In this document: positions 10,761-21,709 of the stretch, piece after piece | How positions within the stretch are numbered: the stretch's first letter is position 1 | Layout: every line of letters starts with the position of its first letter | From: Prorocentrum cordatum | Lineage: Eukaryota; Sar; Dinophyceae; Prorocentrales; Prorocentraceae | Direction: 5' to 3' | Assembly: GCA_963575745.1 (NCBI GenBank) | Contig: CAUYUJ010018715.1 | Coordinates: forward strand, 649,699-713,698 | DNA length: 64,000 nt | The notes under the pieces: generated by a model | Seen by the model: only the letters and a program-made list of their open reading frames with translations | Told to the model about the DNA's origin: nothing | Databases searched by the model: none | Translations under genes and position numbers: made by a program

Positions 10761-10955
10761 CCGACACCAGGACCCCCAACCCTGTGGGCGGCGACCTAGG
10801 GCAGGAGGGCCAAAAGCATGAAAGATAGGGGGGGTCTCGTATGCAGCGTATGGAACCAAGCCGCCCGGATGTGTGATCCCGGATAGAAAGACGGGGACCT
10901 CACTGAGGCTACGACTGCATTATGTTTGTAGGATTGGGGGTTCTTTTATCCTCGA

Positions 10956-11176
10956 TGCTAGGGGGGAGATGAAAATAACTGCCAGCACGGTCACCATGCA
11001 CATATGGCGTCGACATCTCCCATCCCAGACACACTAGAAACCAAGGCCGGAGACCCTGGAGGCGAGCCAAAGCCCGGGCGGCGTGGGTGACACTCGCCGT
11101 CAATCGGATGTCCCTTTCCCGTGCACTGTTCGGTCTCGCGCATGATACTTTCTCAATGGTCCGGGATGCCAATGGC
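10956..11176 (+). repeat. Long direct repeat flanking the LINE, left copy
   Basis: 221 bp closely matching 15182-15394 (213 bp). Both start TGCTAGGGGGGAGA and end GATGCCAATGGC, with a few substitutions and small indels. Far too long for a LINE target-site duplication. Confidence 0.9.
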
Positions 11177-11220
11177 GTGGAGCCTCAAGCCCCTTTTCCG
11201 GTCTCTCTATCTTTACTTCG

Positions 11221-12245
11221 ATGGCTTTGCCCGGTACTCCTGTCAGGCAATTGTTTAAACAGCACAGGGTCCACAGCCCACTTCATGAGATGGATGGGCT
11301 TGACGACGGGGCGTCAACAGGAGAGAACACCACGAGCGCAATCACAGGAGCTGCCCATGGACTTCAACAACATCATGAACAGGGGGGAGATTCACTAACG
11401 TTTTCTTCTATGGCACGTCTTTTGGAGCAGCATTTGGCACCAATACGCCAAGACATATCAGCCATAAAGTTGCATGGAGTTTCTCGCGACGACCTTGACG
11501 GAGCTCTCCAACCGATCATGCAAGACATGGAGGCTATTTCACAGCGAGTGAAGTACTAGAAGCGAAGTCGGCCCAATACACTCCGCGCTCGGACGGCACG
11601 GAGATCACCCAGGGATCATTGCAAAATCGTTTGGCAGAATTGGAAACCATGATGAAGAATCTATCGACGGCGAGTGGAAAAACAGACGCTGCGACGGCAG
11701 TGTTCGGTGGCTTGGACGGGCTTTCCTCTTTGGAGGAGGCAGAGAAGTTCATCAAGGCGGAGCTTCGCAAAGCGAAAGTCTCACCACCCGTCGACATCTT
11801 CATCAAAGGGGACACATTTTCAGGCCTCGTTTTCGGCAAGATGGCCAACCCGGACGACCTCCAGACAGTCGTGCACAAGTTCCGGACCACATCCATCACG
11901 TGCTCTGGAAAAAAGGTGTGGGCGAATCAAGACCAACCTGTCCATGTACGTGTCCCTCTTCGTTTTCTTTTTGGCTTCAAGAAGTTGCTCACCAATTGGG
12001 GTTTCAATTCTAAAGCTATCAAAGTTGATGATATGGCTCTTACTTTGAAGATCGGTGCTGACACGATTCTGTCTACAACCTGCTCGGGGAAGAACTTGGC
12101 AATTACGTGGTTGAGCGAGGAGTGGAAGAATTGGGGGTATCTTCACAACGACGATGAATACAAGGCGCTTTACGATAAGTGCCAAAAGTCTTTAGAGGCG
12201 GTTGGGGACAAAGGCAAAGGTAAAGGGAAGCCTCTGGCAAAATAG
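11221..12245 (+). pseudogene. LINE ORF1 protein, frameshifted
   Basis: A frame starts at ATG 11221 and reads to 11559. A single-base shift near 11550 moves the same protein into the frame that runs to TAG at 12243-12245. Before and after the shift the sequence is amphipathic and coiled-coil-like (LLEQHLAPIRQDISAIK, NRLAELETMMKNL). A mixed alpha/beta segment follows that could be RNA-binding (DIFIKGDTFSGLVFG, VHVRVPLRFLFGFKK), then a lysine/glycine-rich end (GDKGKGKGKPLAK). Position just before the endonuclease and the coiled-coil-plus-basic design fit LINE ORF1. I do not recognise a named family. Confidence 0.65.
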
Positions 12246-15033
12246 GGACAGCACCGGTCAAACCACGTTTCACCCCCTACCTTGACAGGGGATTTGCATG
12301 TGTATAGCAAGAATGCGAGATTACGAACGAATGCGCAAATAGTTGAATTAATTGCTGAATTGACAGATGTGGAGTGGGATATCATAATGTTCAGCGAGAC
12401 CAGGGCGACATCAACAGAACTTACATTAGAAGGTGGGCATACATTGTTTTTACATTTGGATGGTTATGCTGCTGCGGGCGTTGGCGTCTTGGTGCACGAA
12501 CGCCACGCTCAGAATATTCGCCGGGTATGTGCTGAGGCCGGCCGCATGATCGAGTTAGACATAGTATTGGGGAGAAGCACATACACATGTATTTCCACTT
12601 ATGTTCCTCATGCTGGTTTTTCTCTGGATGAGTTCCCCGAGTTCTACGACCGGCTTGATAACATGGTAGGGGCGGCCCAGAGGAGAAGAAGCCATGTAGT
12701 TATTGGTGGCGATTGGAATACTCAGTACAATATCGGCCCAAGGGGGCAAATATTGAACAAATTCGTAGCGTGCCATGGTTTTCAATTAGCAAACTTTCCG
12801 ACCCACGCAGACGCGTGGACATTCCGATCGAGTCTTGGACACACAAGGTGCATCGACTTCATCTTAGTGCCTGGCTCCATACAGGTGGTGGACAGTAGAG
12901 CGGTTGATCTATTAAGCTTGGGATCGGATCACAGGGCTGTACTTGCACACTTGACTATGAGAATCCGTACCCGGAAGCGCCAGCAGAAGTGGAATCATCG
13001 AGGTTGGCAACCGCGTGATGATGCGGATTATGGTCATGATTTGGACGCTCACTTGCAAGACAGTCCGCCAGGTAATCTGTCCGACTTGGACGCGTGCTTG
13101 GCCGCCGTTGCACCGGGACACGCCCAACAGCAGGAAGAGCAAACATGTTTCTGGAATCATACTGCTTTCCAGGAGCTGTTGCGTCAACGTCGAGCTCTCC
13201 CACACGGGTCCGCAGCCAGACGGGACATGTCCAAACGTATTCGCAGAACTGTGCGTGCAGAGTTGCGGAGAAGAAAAGCGAGGCGCACCGAACAGATCCT
13301 CGGCGAGTTCTGCGATCTACATCGGCTCGCTGCAACCAAGTTCTTTCCAGCCCAAAGGAAGAAGGACGTAGTCGATGCACAATGTCCTCCTGAATCTTTG
13401 GCGGGCTTCCTGGAGAACATATTCTCGTCTACAGCGGTGCCGCCGCCGGAGATGACGGACCAACGCGTGTTTACCAACATTCCCCAATTTACCAAGATGG
13501 AGCTTACAAAAGCAATCCGGTCTTTGAACAATAAGAGGGGCGCCGACACGGATGGCATCGTCGCCGAGATGTTCAAGCACGCCTCCGATACATTTACCGA
13601 TTGGTTATTGTTTTTCTACAACCAGGTGCTGCTTACGGGCGAAGTGGAAGATTCTTGGAAAGACACAGTGCTTGCAATGCTCCCTAAGTCTGGGGATTTG
13701 GCACAGCCGAAAAACTGGAGACCGATAGCCATTCTCAAGACAACTTACAAAATATTCTCCCGCATGCTGTACCATCGCTTGCGCGACGTCCTCGAACACG
13801 CGCAAGGGCCGGACCAAGTAGGCTTCAGGCCGAACCACTCGGTCGATGACGCGTTCCTGGTCTTCGAAGTGGCATGCAGCAAATGCATATAATGGCAAGT
13901 GCCGCTGTGGTGCGCCAGTTTGGATTTGACCAAAGCATTTGATCGGATTGAGTACGGCCCTCTCTTTAATGCCCTCCGGCGCCAAGGCCTTGATGAAGAC
14001 TACACTGCCTTGCTGGCGAGGCTGTATTCTGGAAAGATGGGCAGCGTGTCGAACGCGCAAGCTTTTCGCATCCAGCGGGGGGTCAAGCAAGGCGACGTCA
14101 TCAGCCCGATGCTGTTCAACGCTGGTTTGGAGTTGGCAATGGAGAGATGGAAGATCCGCATTGGTCACGCCGGGTTGTTCATAGGAGCGGGCGAAAAACT
14201 CACGGACATACGTTACGCTGATGACATCATGTTGTACGCGAGTTCTGCCGACGAGCTGGATGATGGAAACTCTTATTGAGGAGCTTGACACAGTTGGTCT
14301 CCAGCTAAATCCGGAGAAGACAAAGATTCTTACCACGGAGGAGGGGATGGAGACTATGTTCATTGAGATTGGCGAGCACATGCTGAAAATCATGGGAGGC
14401 AATGATGTCCACAAATATTTGGGAAAAAGTATACCCGGGAGTTTAAAACATCGTAACGATATCGAGTTGGGTCGACGATTCCAGCGAGCTTGGCACAAAT
14501 TTCATGCACACCGTTATGTTCTCACAGACCAGAACGTATCCGTAAGACTGCGGCTGAAGCTTTTCCAATCAGTCATTACACCTACATTGTTGTTCGGACT
14601 ATCGGCTGCGGCGCTGACCAAGCATCAAACGCAATCCCTGGACGTTCTTCAGAATAAGATGCTTCGCTTGGTTGTTGGTTGGAGGCGTTGCGAGGGCGAG
14701 GACTGGGCAGACACCATGAGACGCATGAGGGACAGAATCGCCAATGCAATGCAGATCTTTCCGATTGAAAAATGAAGTGAATTGCATTACCGCCGCCTGT
14801 TCAGATTCGCGTGCAGGTCAGCATGCTCGGACACGGAATGGACTCAGAAAGTCATAGTATGGAACCCGCGCTACACGCATGGGGCTACGAGGGCGCGCGG
14901 GCGCCCTTCGACGAGATGGGACGACCGCCTCCAAGGATTCGCCCGCGATGTCTTGCATAATGTATCTCGCTGGTATGACAATGTACACGATGGTGACGAG
15001 GACGCATTCGTCGAGTATTGCATTCACGCGTGA
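12246..15033 (+). pseudogene. LINE ORF2: AP-endonuclease and reverse transcriptase, broken
   Basis: Counting residues from 12282, the endonuclease shows Asn11 (SKNARLR), Glu39 (FSETRA), Tyr107 (STYVPHAG), the GGDWNTQ motif at 143-149, Asp192 (CIDFIL) and SDHRAV at 215-220, so its catalytic set is present. Reverse transcriptase follows: RGADTDGIVAEM, NWRPIAILKTTYK and QVGFRPNHSVDDA. TAA at 13890 comes next, then in the same frame SLDLTKAFDRIEY, GVKQGDVISPMLFN and the catalytic IRYADDIMLY. A frameshift near 14260 moves to a frame with LNPEKTKIL, ending at TGA 14773. The frame then continues to a tail with RARGRPSTRWDDRL, ending at 15033. The frame has no ATG before the endonuclease Asn. Confidence 0.85.
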
Positions 15034-15181
15034 GGACCGCCCCCGTTCTTTTCTTTCCTCCCCCCTCCCCCCTCGGAGGCACAACGTTTGCTCTCCGTTT
15101 ACGCACGTGTGCCCTCAGGCCACTGTGCTGGAGCCTCGCCCTTCTACGGGCCAACCCATGTGGTTTGACCGGGCCTCTGTC

Positions 15182-15394
15182 TGCTAGGGGGGAGAGGAGA
15201 ATAACTGCCAGCACGGTCACCATGCACATATGGCGTCGACATCCCCCATCCCAGACACACTAGAAACCAAGGCCGACCCTGGAGGCGAGCCAAAGCCCGG
15301 GCGGCGTGCACTCGCCGTCAATCGGACGTCCCTTTCCCGTGCACTGTTCGGTCTCGTGCATGATACTTTCTCAATGGTCCAGGATGCCAATGGC
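15182..15394 (+). repeat. Long direct repeat flanking the LINE, right copy
   Basis: 213-bp partner of 10956-11176. Sequence after the shared GCCAATGGC end differs between copies, so the similarity stops sharply. Confidence 0.9.
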
Positions 15395-16700
15395 TTTCGC
15401 CGATAAAGAAAGGAAAGCGTCCGAGCGATGCCAAGGAAAGGAGAAGAGGCAGGGAGTGGGGCGGCTGCTCCTGGTTTGTGTGTGTGTGCTGGGGTGGGGG
15501 GAGCGAGAGGAGGGGGAGGAAGACATGTTCGGTGCGCTGGCGCCGGATCTGACATCCCACCCCTCCCACCCGGTCCTTCCCATTCCGACGATCTTTCTCC
15601 GCGGTCGCGTGTCCTAGCGGACCTGGAGCGCCCCCAAGACACCCCATCGTGCTGTGCGCAGTCGGAGCAGGGGAGCTGCGTGCATGGGGCGACGGGGAGG
15701 AGGCGGATGAGCAGAAGGCACAGGAGAAGGAACCAGGAGGACGACGACGAACACCAGCGGGAATAGGAGGAGGACCAGGGAAAGAGGAGAAGATCCATCG
15801 ACCATGGACTGGCCTGGGTCCCGAGACAGATTCCCCTTGGGAAAGACAACGTTGAGACCTCATCACCATCCCTTCTCCTCCACACTCCCCATCTTCCTTC
15901 CTTTGCCCCCCCTTCCTCCTTCCAGAATTCAAGTCTTCCTCCTCCTCCTCCTCCTCCTCCTCGTCCTCCCTCCCTCCTACTCTCCCTCAGCAAACCAACT
16001 GCTGAAACGCTGGATAAAGCTGAGGTCGTCCTCCCCATCATCCCTCCTGCTTCCGCCTCCCTCCCCCTCTTCATCCCTTCGTACTCCTCGTCCCTCCTTT
16101 TCCTCCTCCTCCTCCCCCTCTTCCTCCTCCTCCTCCTCCGCCTCCTCGTCCCTGGGGGAGGCGTGCCCTGGTTGCCACCCCCGCTGGCGCCCGCGGGCCT
16201 GGCTTCGTGGCAAGGCCTGGGCAGGCTCCGTGGGCGTGGCCCGTGGAAGCTCCGCCCGCCCGCCTCGCGCCGCCTGCACGCAGGGCACCCGGCAGGAAGG
16301 CGGGGAGGGCCCCGGGGGGACGCCGCGGGCCGCGCGGCAGAGGCCGAGCCCGGCAGGCGCGCTCGGCTGCGACGGGGCGCGGCACGGTCTCGCCGGGAGC
16401 CGGCCGGGGAGCGCACGAGACGAGCTTTGGACGCGGGGCGAGGGCGGGGCACGAGGCGACGCGCGCGGGCAGCCAGGAGGGGCGTGCGGAGCGAGGGCCC
16501 CCCCCCCCGCGGCGCTGCTGCACAAGCGAGGGGGATGTGGCGCTCAGCTGGCAGATCGCGTGCTCCTGAGCCAAGACACGACTGAGGGAAGAAAGGGGAG
16601 GAGGACGAGGCGGAATTGCCTCGCAACGCGTGACGCTGGCAAATCCGTGCTCCTCAGCCCGCCCGCACCTGAGGACGACGGATGATGATGATCAGGAAGG
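15395..16700. other. No gene called; pyrimidine tract and GC-rich stretch
   Basis: 15880-16150 is a CCT/CTC-rich pyrimidine tract on the plus strand. 16150-16560 is extremely GC-rich and open on both strands, giving Arg/Ala/Pro-rich translations without a recognisable domain. A coding exon cannot be excluded but is unsupported. Confidence 0.4.
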
Positions 16701-17785
16701 GAACACAAAAGTTTAGGAGGATGAACCCAACTTTTAGCGCAATGTGCGACCATGCCCATGCATCCGCCACTCTGTGGCCCGTCACCCCCGCGGCGGGCGT
16801 GCCGTTTCAGACGACGTGCCTGCGCCGTGAGCGAGGTCAGTCGGGACAAGCCTGCTCGTGAAAGCCAACTCCTCCTGCCCAGGCTACCGAAACATCCCGC
16901 ACCCTTCCGGACCTGGACCCCTGCGAACTTGGCAGCCCAGACGGGGGCAGGGCGGCGGGAGGGACCCTTCTATAGACGCCCCTACGCCTCCTGTGGAGGC
17001 CATGCCGATCGCCACACCAAGATGCTCGAAACACAACTGGCTGGATTCGCATTTGCAACACCTAGAGGGGCTGTATACACAAACGGAATCCCGGCCTACA
17101 CGGCCACAGGAAGATTGCGCGGTGCAAAAACATCCAGCCACATGTGCATGCAGCTCTCGCCCAGGCGGGCCACGTCAAGTGCATTCGTTACCTGGTGCGC
17201 CATCCCCCTTCTCGCCAGCTGCCAGCAGACCCAGACATCAGCACTGGGGGGAGATATTAACAGATGGGGCCCATGAAAGACGAAAGGCGCATGACCAAAA
17301 ACCTGCCATGAAGGAAAAGGGTCCTGACGGAGATGGGTCCTGGACCCCGGGGCCTTCTCCCGGGACTGAACCTGTTTTGCTGCACACTTTCCGGACGGTC
17401 CCGGGGGCCAATGGAGGGCTCCTGGAATCCGCGAGCGGCGAAAAAAAAAAACCGAACACCGCTCGTGCTCCCCTCAGGGCCCTCCTGCTCCGCTGCACCG
17501 TGGCAGCGCTGTCGACCCCCGCACGAGGTGCAACCCCTCCTCCCCCCCGCCCAGCACCGCCTCCGAATTTCCAGGCACACGGAAGTCGAACTTGGCACCG
17601 GCCCCGAAAACGGGGGTGTGCCTCCTCCGGGGGGAGATAATCCTGGATCTTGCTGCCAGTGGTATCTCTCGGCCGCCCGAGAAGCCCCAAGATGACCAGC
17701 ATGGCCGAGATCGGGGACACCTTCCCCAGGTGATGGCCACTGCCAATGCTGGTGCTGGTGCCAACCTCTACAAACGGGAACTTTG
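16701..17785. other. No gene recognised
   Basis: Several frames are open for 100-260 codons because of high GC. None shows a familiar motif, and none stands out over its overlaps. Confidence 0.35.
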
Positions 17786-17787
17786 GC

Positions 17788-17975
17788 ATAGCGTGTCGGT
17801 GTGTCGGCCTCGGTGACACGCTATGCCCTGCAAGCGGCTAGTGCGTCGCTCTGCTCTGTGTGGCTGGAGGCCGGGAAAGGCTCGGGACGCTGGCGTCTAG
17901 TGCAAGAGAAATAGTTAGCGTGTCGCGCCGAAGCGTGGTGGGCCAGAACCCGCGGAACGACACGCCACGCCAAAA
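17788..17975. repeat. AGCGTGTCG...CGACACGCT hairpin elements
   Basis: A short hairpin at 17790-17822 (AGCGTGTCG to GTGACACGCT) precedes a larger one at 17917-17972 (GCGTGTCGCGCCGA..., then CGTGGTGGGCCAGAAC..., then ACGACACGC). The larger unit recurs at 46183-46235 with the same CGTGGTGGGCCAGAAC block. Confidence 0.6.
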
Positions 17976-18189
17976 ATGAGCCTGGCGACGCACCAAGCCA
18001 TATGCAGTTGTGAATACCGCAGTTGTCGGAGATTGGGGGGTTGGAACGAAAGTGACCCCAACAGGGACACCGACTTCGGTTTCGGTTCGCGTCGTGCGTG
18101 AGGGCGAGGCGAAGCTGCGCAAATTCCATCCTTGGTAGAAGCCATCTACTGCCAAAAGGGCCGCCCCCCCGGGCACCAGGCGTGGCCCC

Positions 18190-18585
18190 CGGTTGTCCTG
18201 GTGGTTGTCGCGATGGTTGTCCCGATGGTTGTGGCTGTCTCGACGGTTGCCCCGATGGTTGACCCGACGGTTGTCCCGACGGTTCTCCCGATGGTTGTCC
18301 CGATGGTTGCCCCGATGGTTGTCCCGACGGTTGTCCCGATGGTTGTACCGATGGTTGTCCCGATGATTCTCCCGATGGTTGTCCCGATGGTTGTCCCGAT
18401 GGCTGCCCCGATGGTTGTCCCGATGGTTCTCCCGATGGTTGTCCCGATGGCTGCCCCGATGGTTGTCCCGATGGTTGCCCCGTTGGTTGTCCAGACGGGT
18501 GTCCCGATGGTTGTCATGATGGTTGTCCCGATGGTTGTCCCGATGATTGACCCGATGGTTGTCCTGATGGTTGCCCTGATGGTTA
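18190..18585. repeat. 12-bp minisatellite GGTTGTCCCGAT
   Basis: About 33 units of GGTTGTCCCGAT with variants (GGCTGCCCCGAT, GGTTCTCCCGAT, GGTTGTCCCGAC). The unit is a multiple of three, so several frames on both strands stay open with 4-residue periods (MVVP, TIGT, NHRD). No other evidence of translation. Confidence 0.95.
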
Positions 18586-18860
18586 ATATATAGATAGGTC
18601 GATAGAAAGGTCAATTTGTATACATTTATATATAGATAGATAGGCACGTAGAAATAAATATCGATATACCGACGGATATGGTTGTCCCGACGCTGTCCCA
18701 GGATGGGCGCGAAACGCATGCGAATAATAAGTATTGCGAAGCGTTTCGCGCACTGCGCGCGCAAAACGCACGATGCATAGACATAGCCAGACCAACACAC
18801 ATATACATGTTTATGGATCTAGGTCGATAGATCGATGGGCAGATGTGCGCGACAATACGA
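18586..18860. other. AT-rich ATAGATAG stretch
   Basis: TATATAGATAG-type simple sequence next to the 12-bp array, with a GCGAAACGC/GCGTTTCGC inverted pair at about 18708-18747. No gene. Confidence 0.5.
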
Positions 18861-18969
18861 AAGCTGAATAAACCACCAACAAACCCAGCGCCATCGCAAA
18901 AGGCCCGCCTGCCCCTTCCCCCCCCAAACCTCCTTATCACCCGTAGGGTGGTCCTACCGGTACGTATCG

Positions 18970-20470
18970 TCTTCGGTGGAGCCCCCGTGTAGGGCCGCGA
19001 AGAGCTGTACTGGGTGGGGGAGATGCTTGCGGACTGCGCCACTGGAACCTTCGATGGAGCTCCCTTACGGGGCCACGAAGAGTTGCACTGGGTGGGGGAG
19101 ACGCATGCGGGCTGCGCCACTGGAGCCTTCGGTGGAGCTCCCTGTGGGGCCACGAAGCGATGTACTGTGCGGGGGAGGCGTATGCGGGGGTCGCAATTGA
19201 AACCTTCTGTGGAGCTCCGTATGGTGCCACGAAACGATGTACTGGGTAGGGGAGGCGCAAGCGGTGGTCGAGATTGAAACCTTCGGTGGAGCTCCCAATG
19301 GGGCCACGAACGCTGTACTGGGTGGGGGTTATGCATGCAGGCTGCGCCAGTGGGACCTTAGGTGGAGTTCCCGATGGGGCCATGAAGCGTTGTACTGGGT
19401 GGGGGAAACGCATGCGGGCGCCCCCTCTGGGGCATTCGGTGGAACTGCCCATGGGGCCACGAAACGCTGTACTGCGCGTGGCGGACGCATGCGGGCACCC
19501 CCAATGGGGCCTTCGGTGGAGCTCCCTGTGGGGCCACGAAACGCTGTATTCGGTGTGGCGGACGCATGCGGCCCCCCCCACTGGGGCCTTCGGTGGAGCT
19601 CCCAATGGGGTCACGAAGCGCTGTACACGGCGTGGGCGGAGGCATGCGAGCACCCCCACTGGAGTCTCAGGTGGAGCTCCCTATTGGGCCACGAAGCGGC
19701 GTACTGGATCTGGCGGACGCATGCGGGCACCCCCACTGGGGCCTTCGGTGGAGCTTCCCAATGGGGCCACGAAGCTCTGTACTGGGTCTGGCGGACGCAT
19801 GCGGGCACCCCAACTGGGGCCTTCGGTGAAGCTACCTATGGGGCCACGAAAAGTTGTACTGGGTGTAGCAGACGCATGCGGGCGCCCCCACTGGGGCATT
19901 CGGTGGAGCTCCCTATGGGGCCACGGAACGCTGCATTCGCTGTGGCGGACGCATGCGGACAACCCTCTGTGGCCTTCGGTGGAGCTCCCTATAGGGTCAC
20001 GAAGCGGCGTACTGGGTGTGGACGCATGCGGGGGCCCCTCTCTGGGGCCTTCGGTGGAGCTCCCAATGGGTCAACGAAACCTCGTACTGGGTGTGGCAGG
20101 CGCATGCGGGCACCACCACTGGGGCCTTCGGTGGAGCTCCCTATGGGGCCACGAAGCGCTGTATTCGGTGTGGGCGGACGCATGCGGGCACCCCAACTGG
20201 GGCCTTCGGTGGAGCTTCCATATAGGGCCACGAAGCGCTGTACACGGCGTGGGCGGTCGCATGCGGGCACCCCCACTGGGGCCTCCAGTAGACTCCCTAT
20301 GGGGCCACGAAACGCTGTACTTGGTGTGGCGGTCGCATGCTGGCACCCCCACTGGGGCCTTCGGTGGAGCTTCCTTGTGGGGCCACGAAACGGCGTACTG
20401 GGTGTGGCGGACGCATGCGGGCATCTCCGCTGGGGCCTTCGGTGGAGCTCCCTATGGGGCCACGAAAACT
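18970..20470 (+). repeat. Minisatellite array A (77-82 bp unit)
   Basis: About 18 units, each with GCCTTCGGTGGAGCTCCC, TATGGGGCCACGAA and GGACGCATGCGGG. Two palindromes, GAGCTC and GCATGC, sit at fixed places in most units. Two long open frames (over 400 codons) run through it because most changes avoid stops. Array B (26960-28450, opposite strand) and array C (56450-58015) share the unit core. Confidence 0.95.
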
Positions 20471-20519
20471 GGTTATATCCACCGGCGGTGGGTCCCCTGA
20501 AAGAGATCAATCCCCACCT

Positions 20520-20735
20520 TCCATATTGGAGTTCTCCAACTCCTATATTGAAACAAACCAATAGTGGAGTTGTCCAACTCGGGATTGTCATCTTGACTTT
20601 TCCCAATCTTGCGGTTCAATATTGAGGTCTTGGTCCAATATCGGGGTTCCAACCCCGATATTGGGGTTTCCGAAACCCGATGTTGTTTTTTTTCAATTTC
20701 GGGGTTGAGAAGTCCACTATTGGACTTTGAATTGG
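20520..20735. repeat. Degenerate CAATATTGGGGTT repeat, block 1
   Basis: Units of about 20-22 bp around CAATAT(T/C)GGGGTTCCAACCCC, many self-complementary. A second block lies at 21345-21580. Confidence 0.7.
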
Positions 20736-20749
20736 CCTGCGAAAATGGA

Positions 20750-20842
20750 GGTTCGAGGCATATTGGCTCCTCGTCCTCCTCCTCCTCTTCCTCCTCCTCC
20801 TCCCTCCTCTGGGTGCTGCCGATCTTCATCGCTTACATCCAC
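20750..20842. repeat. CTC microsatellite
   Basis: Short TCCTCC tract at 20768-20812. Confidence 0.7.
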
Positions 20843-20894
20843 GCCCGCCCAAAACAGTCACCAAGAGGCTCCGGTGACTGGTTTGGGGCGGGCG
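20843..20894. repeat. GCCCAAAACAGTCACC hairpin, copy 1
   Basis: A near-perfect stem: GCCCGCCCAAAACAGTCACC pairs with GGTGACTGGTTTGGGGCGGGC around a 10-nt loop. A perfect 17-bp version lies at 21173-21216. Confidence 0.8.
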
Positions 20895-20929
20895 CCCCTG
20901 GCGAGAAAGATCGATCTCCTCCCGCTCCT

Positions 20930-21160
20930 CGGTCCGCCCGCCCGACCCGACCGGCCCGCTAGAGCAAGCGCCTGCTACCGCGAGAACTGCGTCGTCCTTG
21001 AATATCCCGCCCGCCCGACCCGACGGGTCCGCCAGGGCAAACGTGTGCTACCTCGAGAGCTGCGTCAACCTGTAATATCCCGCCCGCCCGACCCGACCGG
21101 CCCGCTAGAGCAAGCGCCTGCTACCGCGAGAGCTGCGTCGTGCTTGAATGCCCCGCCCGC
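20930..21160 (+). repeat. Tandem CCCGCCCGACCCGAC repeat
   Basis: Three units of about 75-90 bp containing CGCCCGACCCGAC, GTCCGCTAG/GCCCGCTAG and GCTACCGCGAGA-CTGCGTC, lying between the two hairpins. Confidence 0.75.
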
Positions 21161-21172
21161 GGGGCTCCGCCG

Positions 21173-21216
21173 CGCCCAAAACAGTCACCAAACGCCTCGG
21201 GTGACTGTTTTGGGCG
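21173..21216. repeat. GCCCAAAACAGTCACC hairpin, copy 2
   Basis: CGCCCAAAACAGTCACC at 21173-21189 is the exact reverse complement of 21200-21216, with a 10-nt loop. No U-run follows, so it is not an obvious terminator. Confidence 0.85.
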
Positions 21217-21344
21217 GGACGTGCTTTTCATGCTACGGCCTCCTCCTCCTTCCCCACCTCCTGCCCCTTCCCCACTCTGCCCGTTGTCTCTCCCCTGGGA
21301 AGTGCGAGCTTTTCCCTCTTCTCCTCTGGCCCGGCCTACGGCCT

Positions 21345-21580
21345 CGTAAGTTCAATATTGGAGTTCAAACCCCACGATTGGGTCTGAAACCCAGCATTGA
21401 GCTAAACCTCAATATCGAGATTTAAATTTCAGTATTTCAATATTTCAACTCTGGAGTCCAGAATTGAACCTTTTCAATCTTTCGATGTTGGGCTTCCAAC
21501 TCCTATATTGAAGTGGCGGCGGCCGAATTCAATTCCGAGGTTTTGAACTCAAATATTGAGGTCGCCGATTGAATATTTCA
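21345..21580. repeat. Degenerate CAATATTGGAGTT repeat, block 2
   Basis: Same unit as 20520-20735. The two blocks bracket the hairpins and the CCCGACCCGAC repeats. Confidence 0.7.
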
Positions 21581-21597
21581 ATTTCCAATCGGCTGGA

Positions 21598-21705
21598 TGT
21601 CGATGGTGATGATGTTGATGATGATGATGATGATGGTGGTGGTGTTGATGATGATAACGATGTCGATGATGATGATGCTGATGCTGATGCTGATGATGAA
21701 AACAG
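21598..21705. repeat. (GAT)n microsatellite
   Basis: GATGATGAT with GGT and GCT interruptions. Confidence 0.85.
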
Positions 21706-21709
21706 GAGG

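Larger units (their letters stand above)
10956..15394 (+). mobile_element. LINE retrotransposon, inactive, with flanking direct repeats
   Basis: ORF1 (11221-12245) and ORF2 (12246-15033) make a two-part non-LTR retrotransposon with AP-endonuclease and reverse transcriptase. By eye 11200-15000 is less GC-rich than its surroundings and nearly free of microsatellites. I see four lesions: a frameshift in ORF1 near 11550, TAA at 13890-13892, a frameshift near 14255-14268 and TGA at 14773-14775. A TAG also separates the two ORFs. No poly(A) or simple-repeat tail was found. The flanking direct repeats may or may not be part of the element. Confidence 0.8.

Noticed and set aside
10956-15394. LTR retrotransposon with 215-bp LTRs
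   Set aside because: The proteins are an AP-endonuclease and a LINE-type reverse transcriptase. No protease, integrase or gag was seen, and no primer-binding site was recognised beside the repeats.
19237-20625. A 462-codon and an overlapping 408-codon frame
   Set aside because: Both follow a ~78-bp tandem repeat; the period and its indels explain the open frames. No start context, domain or non-repetitive part.
21173-21216. Rho-independent terminator or histone-type 3' stem-loop
   Set aside because: No U-run, no upstream gene, and a second copy in the same composite repeat.
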